Assembly: GCF_001544875.2 (NCBI RefSeq)
Contig: NZ_FCOA02000017.1
Location: forward strand, 1-64,000
From: Caballeronia hypogeia
GTDB lineage: Bacteria; Pseudomonadota; Gammaproteobacteria; Burkholderiales; Burkholderiaceae
Direction: 5' to 3'
Length of the DNA: 64,000 nucleotides
The notes below the pieces were generated by a model. The model was not told the origin of the DNA. It worked only from the letters and a program-made list of their open reading frames with translations, and searched no databases. The translations under genes and the position numbers were made by a program. Within the stretch, counting starts at the first letter, position 1; each line of letters opens with the position of its first letter. Positions 1 through 8,219 of the stretch are shown piece after piece.

Positions 1-75
1 CGCGATCTTCGCGAGCGAACCGCCAAACTTGCCTACCGCCGTACGCGCGGCCGATACGATCACTACGTCAGTCAT
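1..75 (-). CDS. phaA: Acetyl-CoA C-acetyltransferase (beta-ketothiolase), N-terminal fragment
   Basis: Only the first 25 codons lie in the window; the rest runs off the left edge. The start of the peptide reads MTDVVIVSAARTAVGKFGG, the classic N-terminus of thiolases that condense two acetyl-CoA to acetoacetyl-CoA in the cytoplasm, the first step of polyhydroxybutyrate synthesis. An AAAGGAAA ribosome site sits just before the ATG at 75. It lies 80 bp downstream of the PHA synthase gene on the same strand, the usual phaC-phaA order, so co-transcription is likely. The catalytic cysteine region is outside the window. Confidence 0.9.
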   Translation of the reverse strand, partial: MTDVVIVSAARTAVGKFGGSLAKIA

Positions 76-155
76 TTCAGTTTCCTTTTTGGTATCGAAT
101 GTTGATGCGGTTCCCGACGACGCCATGCGCTCTCGCGCAGTTTCACGCGCGCCGA

Positions 156-2180
156 TCAGAAATCGCGTTCCAATACGTAACGGCCAGGCGCGGCCTCGAT
201 CGCCGGATACGCCTTCGAGCCCTGCGCCGCACTCGGCTTGACCTGCTCGCCCGCGCTCTCCGCGAGCCACTTCGACCAGGTCGGCCACCAGCTTCCGGGA
301 TGCTCCGCCGCTGCTTCGAACCATGCGTCGGCGTCGTCGGGCAGACGCTTGGCGTCGCTGTCGATCATCCAGAAGCTGCGCTTGTTCTTCGACGGCGGAT
401 TGATCACGCCCGCAATATGGCCCGATGCGCCGAGCACGAACTTCTGCGGCCCGGACAGCACCGGCGCGGACGCATACGCCGACTTCCACGGCACGATGTG
501 ATCTTCGCGCGAACCGTAGATGAAAGTCGGCACCGTGAGGCGCGACAGGTCGATCTTCTCGCCGCACACGGTCAGCGCGTTCGGGCTCTTCAGCTTGTTC
601 TCGAGATACGTGTTGCGCAGATACCAGACGCACATCGGACCCGGCAGGTTGGTCGAATCGCTGTTCCAGAACAGCAGATCGAAGGCCTGCGGCGTACGGC
701 CCTTCAGATAATTGTCGACGACGTAGTTCCACACCAGATCGTTCGGGCGCAGATACGAGAACGTGTTGGCAAACTCGATGCCGCGCATGAGGCCCGCAGG
801 CGCGCCGCTCTTGCCGCCGATCGACTGCTCGCGCATCTGCACGTGCGCCTCGTCGACGAAGATGTCGAGCAGGCCGGTGTCGGAGAAATCGAGCATCGAG
901 GTGAGCAGCGTCATCGACGCGGCCGGCTCCTCGCCGCGCGCCCCCGCCACCGCGAGCGCGGTCGCGAGAATCGTCCCGCCGATGCAGAACCCGAGCGTGT
1001 TGATCTGCTCTTCGCCCGTGATTTCCTGCACGACGCCGATCGTCTCCAGCACGCCCTGCTCGACGTAGTCGTCCCACGTCTTGTGCGCGATCGACTGATC
1101 CGCGTTGCGCCACGACAGGATGAACACCTGATGGCCTTCTTCGAGCGCATAGCGCACGAGGGAGCTTTCCGGCGAGAGGTCGAGAATGTAGAACTTGTTG
1201 ATGCACGGCGGCACGATCAGGAGCGGGCGCGCGTAGACCTTCGGCGTGCGCGGCTTGTACTGGATCAGCTGCACGAGATCGTTCTCGTAGACGACCGAGC
1301 CTTCCGTCGACGCGATGTTCTTTCCGACCGCGAAGCGCGATTCGTCCGACTGCGAAATCTTGCCGCGCTGCATGTCGCCGAGCAGGTTCAGCATGCCCTG
1401 GCGCAGGCTCTCGCCCTTGCTTTCGATGAGCGTCTTCTGCGCATCCGGATTGAGCGCGAGAAAGTTGCTCGGCGCGGCGGCCGCGGCCCATTGCTGCACC
1501 GTGAAGCGGATGCGCTCGCGCGTCTTCGGATCGCTCTGGATGGCGTCCGCGAGTTCCTGCAGATAGCGCGCATTCAGCAGATACCACGCGGCGGTGAACG
1601 CGTACGCGGGCGTGGACTGCCAGGCGGTGTCGATGAAGCGCCGATCCTTGAGCGACGACGGATCGATGCTCTGCGCGCCGGCCTGCTTGAGCAGCTCGGC
1701 CGCATCGCGCGAGTAGTCGCTCTGCAATTGCTGGAGGCGCTCGGGCGGAATCGCGGCCGTCGGAATCTTCGGCAGCGTGGGCAGGCCCTGCATTGCCGCG
1801 CCGAAACCCGGCATGCTGCTCGCGAGCTTCGCGAATTCCGCCATGCCGTTCATCGTGGTGAAGTCCGGCATCTGCGGAATCGCGCCCAGCGTCGGAAATG
1901 CATTCGGGAATGCCGACGGAAATCCGTTCGGAAACGCGTTGGCGAATGCGCCAAACGCCGCGAACGGTGACGCGGCGGCGGTGCTGCCGGCCGCATCCTT
2001 CGCGGCATTCGCCGCTTGAGTAAAGTTAGACCATTGCGCTGGATCCGCGACGGAACGCCACGCGTTCAACCATTGATCGAACGCCTGCTGTACGCCAGTC
2101 GTATCGGCGGATGACGCCTGAGCCGAAGTGCTGTCGGCCGTACGGGAGCGGGAAGATGAGGAAGTAGATTTGGAAGCCAT
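156..2180 (-). CDS. phaC: Class I poly(R)-hydroxyalkanoate synthase
   Basis: Polymerises (R)-3-hydroxyacyl-CoA into polyhydroxyalkanoate on the surface of cytoplasmic granules. The 674-residue protein has the PhaC N-terminal domain and an alpha/beta hydrolase core. The lipase-like box GFCIGG puts the catalytic cysteine at residue 399; the aspartate is D560 (in SREDHIVPW) and the histidine H588 (in GASGHIAG), so the triad is complete. It is longer than the roughly 590 residues of the well-known Cupriavidus enzyme; the surplus is an N-terminal Ser/Ala-rich stretch plus a four-fold 'xxFP' repeat at residues 81-96. I chose the ATG at 2180 (MASKSTSSS) over an upstream in-frame start at 2231, because the latter adds an unrelated-looking 17 residues. 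A sigma70-like promoter lies about 150 bp upstream, and phaA follows downstream. Confidence 0.95.
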   Translation of the reverse strand: MASKSTSSSSRSRTADSTSAQASSADTTGVQQAFDQWLNAWRSVADPAQWSNFTQAANAAKDAAGSTAAASPFAAFGAFANAFPNGFPSAFPNAFPTLGAIPQMPDFTTMNGMAEFAKLASSMPGFGAAMQGLPTLPKIPTAAIPPERLQQLQSDYSRDAAELLKQAGAQSIDPSSLKDRRFIDTAWQSTPAYAFTAAWYLLNARYLQELADAIQSDPKTRERIRFTVQQWAAAAAPSNFLALNPDAQKTLIESKGESLRQGMLNLLGDMQRGKISQSDESRFAVGKNIASTEGSVVYENDLVQLIQYKPRTPKVYARPLLIVPPCINKFYILDLSPESSLVRYALEEGHQVFILSWRNADQSIAHKTWDDYVEQGVLETIGVVQEITGEEQINTLGFCIGGTILATALAVAGARGEEPAASMTLLTSMLDFSDTGLLDIFVDEAHVQMREQSIGGKSGAPAGLMRGIEFANTFSYLRPNDLVWNYVVDNYLKGRTPQAFDLLFWNSDSTNLPGPMCVWYLRNTYLENKLKSPNALTVCGEKIDLSRLTVPTFIYGSREDHIVPWKSAYASAPVLSGPQKFVLGASGHIAGVINPPSKNKRSFWMIDSDAKRLPDDADAWFEAAAEHPGSWWPTWSKWLAESAGEQVKPSAAQGSKAYPAIEAAPGRYVLERDF

Positions 2181-2500
2181 ACCCGCTATTGACCTGTGAG
2201 TCTCGCAAGACTTGATTGCTAACGCAGGCATCGCCGGGCTTTCCTCGACCAGCGCGCAAGTGTTGGTGCGCCTTATGCGCGCGGCAAGAATAACCCTCGC
2301 TACGCCGTGCCCGATTGAATGAATTCCGGGAACATTCTTGCTCTAGGACGTCAGGCATGTCAATGCTTCGTCCCGATTTTGCCGCAGTGCGATATTTTTT
2401 TAATTATCGTTTTCCCCCATGCAACATAGGGTCATTCGCATGGGCTTTCGTCATAGGCAAGAAATGATAGTTGGATACGCTCCAACACTGCTGCTGAACG
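2181..2500. other. Intergenic region between pgeF end and phaC start
   Basis: This 320-bp gap holds the candidate phaC promoter and an A/T-rich patch around 2390-2412 (a run of T followed by TAATTAT), unusually poor in GC for this window. No coding potential or clear intrinsic terminator for pgeF was seen. The A/T patch lies upstream of the -35 box on the minus strand, where an UP element or regulator site could sit; this is inference. Confidence 0.4.
2334..2363 (-). promoter_or_regulatory. Candidate sigma70 promoter for phaC
   Basis: Reading the minus strand, a perfect TTGACA (2363-2358) is followed after 18 bp by AAGAAT (2339-2334), four of six matches to the -10 consensus. It would give a leader of about 145 nt before the phaC start. 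Position and direction fit, but no transcript data are available. Confidence 0.4.
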
Positions 2501-3337
2501 TCATGGATTTAGCCAGATCATTGCGGCCATGCGGCCAGTCACGCGATCGCGCCGATAAGAATAAAAGCGCGTCTTTTCCGTGACCGTGCAATGCGTGCCG
2601 CCATGAATTCGCGTGTTGTCCAAGCCAAGATCCGCGAGTCGAAGACGCGCGAGGGCGTAGATGTCCGCGAAGTACTTGGCTGGCGCACCGCCCGCGGCCT
2701 TGAATGCGGCTCGCGTCGCATCGCGTCGTGCGGGCTGTGCGACGGCGACGAAAGCATCGAGCACGTCCTCTCCGACTTCGAACGCGGCCGGACCGATCGC
2801 GGGTCCGAGAAACGCATTGAGATTCGAGGTGCTCACGCCCGCGAGCCGCGCGACCCGCTCACCCGTCGTTTCGATAACGCCGCCCGCGAGACCGCGCCAG
2901 CCCGCGTGCGCTGCGCCGACCGCGCGGCCGTCGTCGTCGCAGAAGAGCACGGGCAGGCAGTCGGCCGTCATCGCGACGCACACGACGCCCGCGCGATCCG
3001 TCACGCTCGCGTCGGCGCGCGTGCGCTCGCCCAGCACGAGCCGGTCGATGACCGCGCGCGCGTCTTCGACCTGCGTGCCGTGAATCTGCTCGAGCCAGGC
3101 CGCATGATGCGACGGCGTCAACCCGAGCGCGCGACGGCGATTCTCGGCGACGGCCTCCGGCGAATCGCCCGTCGAAAAACCGAGATTCAGCCCGCCCGCG
3201 CCGGGCGCGCCGCCGTCGAACGGCGCTTCGCTCACGCCGCCGGCGCGCGTCGTGACGAAAGCCCGCACGCGTGGCGATACTTTCCAATGCGGCCAGAGAC
3301 AATTACTAGCTTGCAGTACGGCGGTCGGGTTCGTCAT
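2501..3337 (-). CDS. pgeF: Peptidoglycan editing factor PgeF (YfiH/DUF152 family)
   Basis: A 278-residue member of the YfiH family, once called laccase-domain or polyphenol oxidase proteins; E. coli PgeF keeps peptidoglycan composition correct by removing wrongly built (L-Ser-containing) precursors. Family metal/active-site signatures are visible: the QIHGTQV histidine, the MTADCLPVLF cysteine segment and the AAHAGWRGLAGG histidine. Its ATG overlaps the rluD stop in an ATGA junction (3334-3337), so translation is probably coupled; rluD-yfiH adjacency is widely conserved. A cytoplasmic location is expected, since no signal peptide is seen. Confidence 0.9.
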   Translation of the reverse strand: MTNPTAVLQASNCLWPHWKVSPRVRAFVTTRAGGVSEAPFDGGAPGAGGLNLGFSTGDSPEAVAENRRRALGLTPSHHAAWLEQIHGTQVEDARAVIDRLVLGERTRADASVTDRAGVVCVAMTADCLPVLFCDDDGRAVGAAHAGWRGLAGGVIETTGERVARLAGVSTSNLNAFLGPAIGPAAFEVGEDVLDAFVAVAQPARRDATRAAFKAAGGAPAKYFADIYALARLRLADLGLDNTRIHGGTHCTVTEKTRFYSYRRDRVTGRMAAMIWLNP

Positions 3338-4500
3338 GCTTCGTCATCCTCGCCATCTTCGTCCCAGTCCTCGTCTTCGCCCATTTCGTAGACATCGGCG
3401 AAGTCTTCGTCCTCGTCGAATTCGAGTTCCTCATCCTGACCCAGGCCGAGCTCGGCCGCCAGCGTCGCGATATCCTCGGGCACGTCGGCGCGCCAGTGGA
3501 CATCCTTGCCCGTGGCGGGATGAATCAGTCCGAGGCGCCACGCGTGCAGCGCCTGGCGTGCGAAGCCATTGGGCAGCGGCGTCACCGAGCGCTTGCCGCG
3601 CGCGCGTCCGTACACGGGGTCGCCCAAAAGCGGATGCCCCGCGTCCGCGAAATGCACGCGAATCTGATGCGTGCGGCCGGTTTCGAGATCGCAATGGATC
3701 GCGCTGACGGGCTGGCCGTGCCAGGTCGTGCGATGAATGGTCCGGAAGTGCGTGCGCGCCGGTTTTCCGGAGGCGCTGCGCACGACCGCCATGCGGGTGC
3801 GCTCGCGCGGATCGCGGCCGATCGGCGCGTCAATCGTGCCGTCGTCCGGCATGTAGCCCCACACGAACGCGACGTAACGGCGCTTCACCGTGCGCGCCTG
3901 CAACTGGCGCACGAGGTCGGTCTGCGCCTCCAGCGTGCGCGCGACGACCATCAGCCCGGACGTTTCCTTGTCCAGCCTGTGCACGATGCCGGCGCGCGGC
4001 AGGCCCGCGGCCGAATCGCCATAACGATGCAGCAGGCCGTTGAGCAGCGTGCCGCTCCAGTTGCCTGCCGCCGGATGGACCACCATGCCCGCCGGCTTGT
4101 TGATGACGACGAGCGTCTCGTCCTCATAGACGATGTGCAGCGGCACCGGCTCCGGCGTGAACGCTAGCTGCTCGGGCAGCAGGTCGGGCACGAGCGTGAT
4201 CGTTGCGCCGAGCGGCACCGGCTGGCGGACTTTCGCGCCCGCGCCGTCGACGAGCACGCGGCCCTCCTCGATCCAGCCCTGCAAGCGGCTGCGCGAGAAT
4301 TCGGGGAACACCTTCGCGAGCACCTTGTCGAGGCGGTCGCCCGCGAGATCGTCGGGCACGCGCGCCTCGCGCGGCGCTTCGCGCTCGGCCTGAGGGCCCG
4401 CGCCGGCGGTCGATTCGGCGGAAGCTGAGTCGTCGCCGATGGCGCATGGGCTATAATCTTTGAGTTGGTCTTTGGTACTACGAGTACTTGAGCGGGTCAT
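3334..4500 (-). CDS. rluD: 23S rRNA pseudouridine(1911/1915/1917) synthase RluD
   Basis: Makes pseudouridines in helix 69 of 23S rRNA during large-subunit maturation. An S4 RNA-binding domain (around RLDKVLAKVFPEFSRSRL) precedes the RluA-type catalytic domain, whose HRLDKETSG motif places the catalytic aspartate at residue 177. The C-terminus carries a strongly acidic tail of about 35 residues absent from the E. coli enzyme. I chose the ATG at 4500 (MTRSS); further in-frame starts at 4527 (ATG) and 4536 (GTG) exist and none has a good ribosome site, so the start is uncertain. It lies upstream of, and overlaps, pgeF, and is divergent from bamD. Confidence 0.92.
   Translation of the reverse strand: MTRSSTRSTKDQLKDYSPCAIGDDSASAESTAGAGPQAEREAPREARVPDDLAGDRLDKVLAKVFPEFSRSRLQGWIEEGRVLVDGAGAKVRQPVPLGATITLVPDLLPEQLAFTPEPVPLHIVYEDETLVVINKPAGMVVHPAAGNWSGTLLNGLLHRYGDSAAGLPRAGIVHRLDKETSGLMVVARTLEAQTDLVRQLQARTVKRRYVAFVWGYMPDDGTIDAPIGRDPRERTRMAVVRSASGKPARTHFRTIHRTTWHGQPVSAIHCDLETGRTHQIRVHFADAGHPLLGDPVYGRARGKRSVTPLPNGFARQALHAWRLGLIHPATGKDVHWRADVPEDIATLAAELGLGQDEELEFDEDEDFADVYEMGEDEDWDEDGEDDEA
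4452..4457 (+). promoter_or_regulatory. Candidate -10 element for bamD
   Basis: A perfect TATAAT in the context GGCTATAATC faces bamD. It would start transcription roughly 230 nt before the bamD start and lies inside the first codons of divergent rluD. No convincing -35 is visible at the right spacing, so this is a candidate only. Confidence 0.35.
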
Positions 4501-4697
4501 TTGAACGAGATTCGGCGGGTTATCCATCTGCTGCACAAGATGAGCAGGATGACGAGCAGGCTCACGGGCGACACTACGACGATGCGCGATTCACCGCACT
4601 CAACCGTCACGCTCCGCGAAACTGAGCGGCAGAAACCGGAAGCCGCGCCGGAAACAAAGCTAGAACAGCGAGAATCAGCCAGGAACAGCAAGCACTG

Positions 4698-5531
4698 ATG
4701 CGAGCCTTCAACACCATTCATCAATCGATGCGTCAAACGATCAAGTACGTGGCGCTGGCCGCGAGCGTCGCCATTGTCGCAGCCTGTCACGGCCTGCCCG
4801 AGAAGACCGACGAAACGGCAACGTGGAATAACAACAAATTATATACGGAGGCTCAGGACGCGCTATCCGGCAGCGACTGGGGCAAGTGCGCCAAGTACTT
4901 CGAGGCGCTCGAAGGCCGCGATCCGTTCGGCCATTTCGCGCAGCAGGCGCAGATCAACGTCGCGTACTGTAACTGGAAGGACAGCGAGACCGCCAACGCC
5001 GACCAGGCCATCGACCGTTTCATCAAGCTGCACCCGGATCATCCCGAGATCGCTTATGCGTACTATCTCAAGGGCATGATTCACTTCAACGACGACCTCG
5101 GCCTCTTCGGCCGTTTCTCCGGTCAGGACATGAGCGAGCGCGATCCGAAGTCGCTGCGCGAGTCCTATGACGCGTTCAAGGTCGTCGTCGACAAATATCC
5201 GCAGAGCAAGTACGCGCCCGACGCAGCACAACGCATGCGCTACATCGTGAACGCGCTCGCTTCGCACGAAGTCCACGCGGCCGACTACTACTATCGGCGT
5301 GGCGCGTACGTGGCGGCGATCAACCGCGCGCAGCTCGCCATCCGCGAGTACAAGAACGCGCCCGCCACCGAAGACGCGCTGCATATCATGATGCTGTCGT
5401 ACGAGAAGCTCGATCAGCCGCAACTCGCCGACGACACCAAGCGCGTGCTCGCCGCGACGTTCCCGGACAGCCCGTATGTCACCGGCAAGCGCCGCGCGAG
5501 CGCGGAAAAGCCGTGGTATCAGATCTGGTAA
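4698..5531 (+). CDS. bamD: Outer membrane protein assembly factor BamD (ComL) lipoprotein
   Basis: Essential lipoprotein of the BAM complex, which inserts beta-barrel proteins in the outer membrane. It has an N-terminal signal with lipobox IVAAC and TPR-like repeats through the body (for example AYYLKGMIHF and SYDAFKVVVDKYPQSKYAP). From the ATG at 4698 the lipidated cysteine is residue 30; from the in-frame ATG at 4728 it is residue 20, which would be a more typical signal length but has no ribosome site. Total length of 277 or 267 residues is normal. It is divergent from rluD and ends at a strong hairpin terminator. Confidence 0.95.
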   Translation: MRAFNTIHQSMRQTIKYVALAASVAIVAACHGLPEKTDETATWNNNKLYTEAQDALSGSDWGKCAKYFEALEGRDPFGHFAQQAQINVAYCNWKDSETANADQAIDRFIKLHPDHPEIAYAYYLKGMIHFNDDLGLFGRFSGQDMSERDPKSLRESYDAFKVVVDKYPQSKYAPDAAQRMRYIVNALASHEVHAADYYYRRGAYVAAINRAQLAIREYKNAPATEDALHIMMLSYEKLDQPQLADDTKRVLAATFPDSPYVTGKRRASAEKPWYQIW

Positions 5532-5546
5532 GACGAGCAGTAAAGC

Positions 5547-5578
5547 AAAACGGCCGGTTGATAACCGGCCGTTTTTTT
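5547..5578. terminator. Bidirectional rho-independent terminator between bamD and the helicase gene
   Basis: The stem ACGGCCGGTT / AACCGGCCGT with loop GAT is followed on the plus strand by a run of T and preceded by a run of A. It therefore can end transcripts from both convergent genes, bamD (+) and the DinG-like helicase (-). Confidence 0.9.
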
Positions 5579-5607
5579 GTACCCGCGGAAACGCAGGAAT
5601 CCGGGCG

Positions 5608-7836
5608 TCATTCGGCCAGTTCAGCCTTCCACTTCGCGGCATCGCTGAAGAACTCGCGCACCACGTCGAGTTCGCGCGTGCGCTTGAACGGCGGCAGGCT
5701 TTGCCATATGCGGCGGCCGTACGGTTTGTCGACGAGGCGCGTGTCGCAGATCATCAGCACGCCGCGATCCGTCTCCGCGCGAATCAGCCGCCCCGCGCCC
5801 TGCTTGAGCGTAATAACCGCCTGTGGCAACTGATGCACCGCGAACGGGCTCAGACCTTTTTTCGTGAGCGCGTCGAGGCGCGCGGCGAGCACCGGATCGT
5901 CGGGCGGCGCGAACGGCAGCTTGTCGATGACGACGAGCGAGAGCGCATCGCCACGCACATCGACGCCTTCCCAGAAGCTCTGGCTGCCCACCAGGATCGC
6001 GTTGCCGTACGCGCGAAAACGATCGAGCAGTTCGGTGCGGCTCGCATCGCCCTGCACCAGTAGCGGATTTTCCCAGCCGCGCCGCTCGATGATGTCGCGC
6101 ATGCGATTGGCGATGCGCTCGACCGCGCGCAAGGTCGTGCACAGCACGAACACGCCGCCGCCCGCCGCTTCGATCACCGGCAGCGCCGCTTCGAACACGG
6201 CATCGGTGAATTGCGGCGAGGACGGCTGCGGCAGATTGCGCGGCACGTACAAAAGCCCTTGCGTCGGATAGTCGAACGGGCTCGGCAGCGTCATCGATCG
6301 GCGCGCGTTCAGGCCCATTTGCGCCGCGTAATGCGTGAAGTCGCCGCGCACCGAGAGCGTCGCCGACGTGAAGATCCACGCGCGCGGCACGCCGGCGCGC
6401 TGCTTGGCGAAGATCGGCGCGACGGAAAGCGGCGTCTCGTGCAACTGGACCGTGTGCGAGAACACTTCGATCCAGCGCACCATCTCGTTCGGCTCTTCCT
6501 TCGCGGCTTCGGCCGCGGTGTGCTCGTCACTGACGACGGCGCGCTCCAGCGGCGTAGGCGGCGTGGTCCAGCCGGACAGCAAATCCTGAAGCTCGCGCGC
6601 GCGGCGCACCAGCGCCTGCAGCGATTCCGCGCGCTCGGCATGTTTGGAGAGCGCGTCGGCGAGTGCGTCGAGATGGGTTTCGAGCGTGTCGAGCGCCTCG
6701 AAGAGCGGATGACCGTCCGGCAGCTGGCCGAGCGACAGACGCACCGAATCTTCCTTGAACGCGAGCCGCAGATCGCGCGCCGCGCGCTCCAGCGCCGCGC
6801 CCAGCTTGGTCCAGTCGGCGGCGTCGCGCGCGTGGGAGAGACCTTCGGCGACCGTATCGCGCGCGAGTTCGAGGAACTGCGTGGTCGAAAGCGTCTCGCC
6901 GAAGAAGAGCGTGGCCGTCTCGGGCAACTGATGCGCTTCGTCGAAGATGATGGTGTTCGCCATCGGCAGGAGTTCGGCCATGCCGGTGTCGCGCAGCATC
7001 ACATCCGCGAAGAACAGATGATGATTCACCACGACGATGTCCGCCTGCTGCGCCTCCTTGCGCGCCTGCATGACGAAACATTCCTTGTAGTGCGGGCAGT
7101 CCTGGCCCAGACAGTTGTCGCGCGTGGACGTGACCATCGGCCAGACGGGCGAATTCTCCGGCACGCTCGCGAGCTCGGCCTTGTCGCCGGTGCGCGTGAT
7201 CTTCGCGAAACGGATGATCTCCTGCAGATGCGACGTGTCCTGACGCGTCGGCAGACGGCCGTTGTCGGCGGTGCGCTCGAGGTAGTAATGGCACAGATAG
7301 TTGGCCCGCCCCTTCAGCATCGCGACCGATACCGGCACCGCGAGCGCGTCGCGCACGGTCGGGATGTCGCGTTGAAAGAGCTGGTCCTGCAGATGCTTCG
7401 TGCCTGTCGAAACGATGACCTTCCCGCCCCACAGCATGGCCGGGACGAGATAGGCGTAGGTCTTGCCGGTGCCCGTGCCGGCCTCGACGATGAGCGTGTT
7501 CTCGCCGCCGTCGATGGCCGCCTTCGCCGTCGCGATGCCGATGTCTTCTGCCGGCTGTTCTTCGGGCGCGTACGGCTTGTCGGAGGGCCCGAGCTTGCGC
7601 GCGGGGCGGCGCTGCGCCTCGAACATGGCGGGCTCGGGCATCGCGCGACCGGATGCTTCCATCGCGGCCGCGACCGAGCGCGCCATTTCGATCTGCGAGG
7701 CGCGCGACCGATAACCGTCGATCGCGCGCGCGAGCAGTCCTTGCGCGGCAAAAATGGCTTCGAGTTCGGCGCTGCGCTTGTCGGTCAGCGCAAGCGCCGC
7801 TCGGGCGTCGCCGCCGGGTTGTGCGGGTGAGTTCAA
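5608..7836 (-). CDS. DinG/YoaA-family ATP-dependent DNA helicase
   Basis: A 742-residue XPD-like superfamily 2 helicase acting 5'-3' on DNA, related to E. coli DinG and YoaA (R-loop removal, replication-associated repair). Walker A is in EAGTGTGKTYAYL, the DEAH box in FDEAHQLPE, and the C-terminal helicase motifs include GSQSFWEGVDV and QGAGRLIR. Cysteines at about residues 180-270 (CHYYLE, CLGQDCPHYKECF) match the four iron-sulfur cluster ligands of the family. The start is a TTG at 7836; the conserved N-terminal segment IDGYRSRASQIEMA lies before any in-frame ATG, so an upstream non-ATG start is needed. It faces bamD and shares its terminator. Confidence 0.9.
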   Translation of the reverse strand: MNSPAQPGGDARAALALTDKRSAELEAIFAAQGLLARAIDGYRSRASQIEMARSVAAAMEASGRAMPEPAMFEAQRRPARKLGPSDKPYAPEEQPAEDIGIATAKAAIDGGENTLIVEAGTGTGKTYAYLVPAMLWGGKVIVSTGTKHLQDQLFQRDIPTVRDALAVPVSVAMLKGRANYLCHYYLERTADNGRLPTRQDTSHLQEIIRFAKITRTGDKAELASVPENSPVWPMVTSTRDNCLGQDCPHYKECFVMQARKEAQQADIVVVNHHLFFADVMLRDTGMAELLPMANTIIFDEAHQLPETATLFFGETLSTTQFLELARDTVAEGLSHARDAADWTKLGAALERAARDLRLAFKEDSVRLSLGQLPDGHPLFEALDTLETHLDALADALSKHAERAESLQALVRRARELQDLLSGWTTPPTPLERAVVSDEHTAAEAAKEEPNEMVRWIEVFSHTVQLHETPLSVAPIFAKQRAGVPRAWIFTSATLSVRGDFTHYAAQMGLNARRSMTLPSPFDYPTQGLLYVPRNLPQPSSPQFTDAVFEAALPVIEAAGGGVFVLCTTLRAVERIANRMRDIIERRGWENPLLVQGDASRTELLDRFRAYGNAILVGSQSFWEGVDVRGDALSLVVIDKLPFAPPDDPVLAARLDALTKKGLSPFAVHQLPQAVITLKQGAGRLIRAETDRGVLMICDTRLVDKPYGRRIWQSLPPFKRTRELDVVREFFSDAAKWKAELAE

Positions 7837-7922
7837 GGCGTGCTAAATCCTGCGGGTTTCGGCGCGAACACGGGAGCTGTGCGCCGTCGCCAGCCTGAAG
7901 CCGCGCCCGGCGCGCGCGGCTC

Positions 7923-8156
7923 TCAATGCGCGTCCGTGTCCAGCTGCAACTGCAGCAGGAGAATGGTGTCCTTCACCTTGAGCTTGCGCTTCTTGAGGCG
8001 CCTCAGCTCCAGGTCGTCGCTGCCGGACATCTTGCCGATGAGCGTGTCCAGCCCGTGATGCTCTTCCTGCAACTGCGCGATGCGATCGCGAAGCACAGCG
8101 GCATCCATGGCGGGTTGTCGGGGTGCGTGCGGGGATTCACTCAAGCGCTGCTGCAT
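7923..8156 (-). CDS. YdcH family (DUF465) small helical protein
   Basis: A 77-residue protein with the DUF465/YdcH pattern: a first helix with LQEEHHGLDTLIGKM, a short linker, and a second helix RRLKKRKLKVKDTILLLQ. The family is widespread in proteobacteria and of unknown function; a short antiparallel coiled coil is expected. The start at 8156 is backed by an almost perfect ribosome site (AAAGGAGG, 6 nt before the ATG); an internal ATG at 8108 would give the more usual family length. It lies between the helicase and the coiled-coil protein gene, all on the minus strand. Confidence 0.85.
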   Translation of the reverse strand: MQQRLSESPHAPRQPAMDAAVLRDRIAQLQEEHHGLDTLIGKMSGSDDLELRRLKKRKLKVKDTILLLQLQLDTDAH

Positions 8157-8219
8157 GCTCGCCTCCTTTCATCCTCTTCGCCCGGACTCGCCCGCGCTCA
8201 GGCGGCAAGCCCGACGGCC

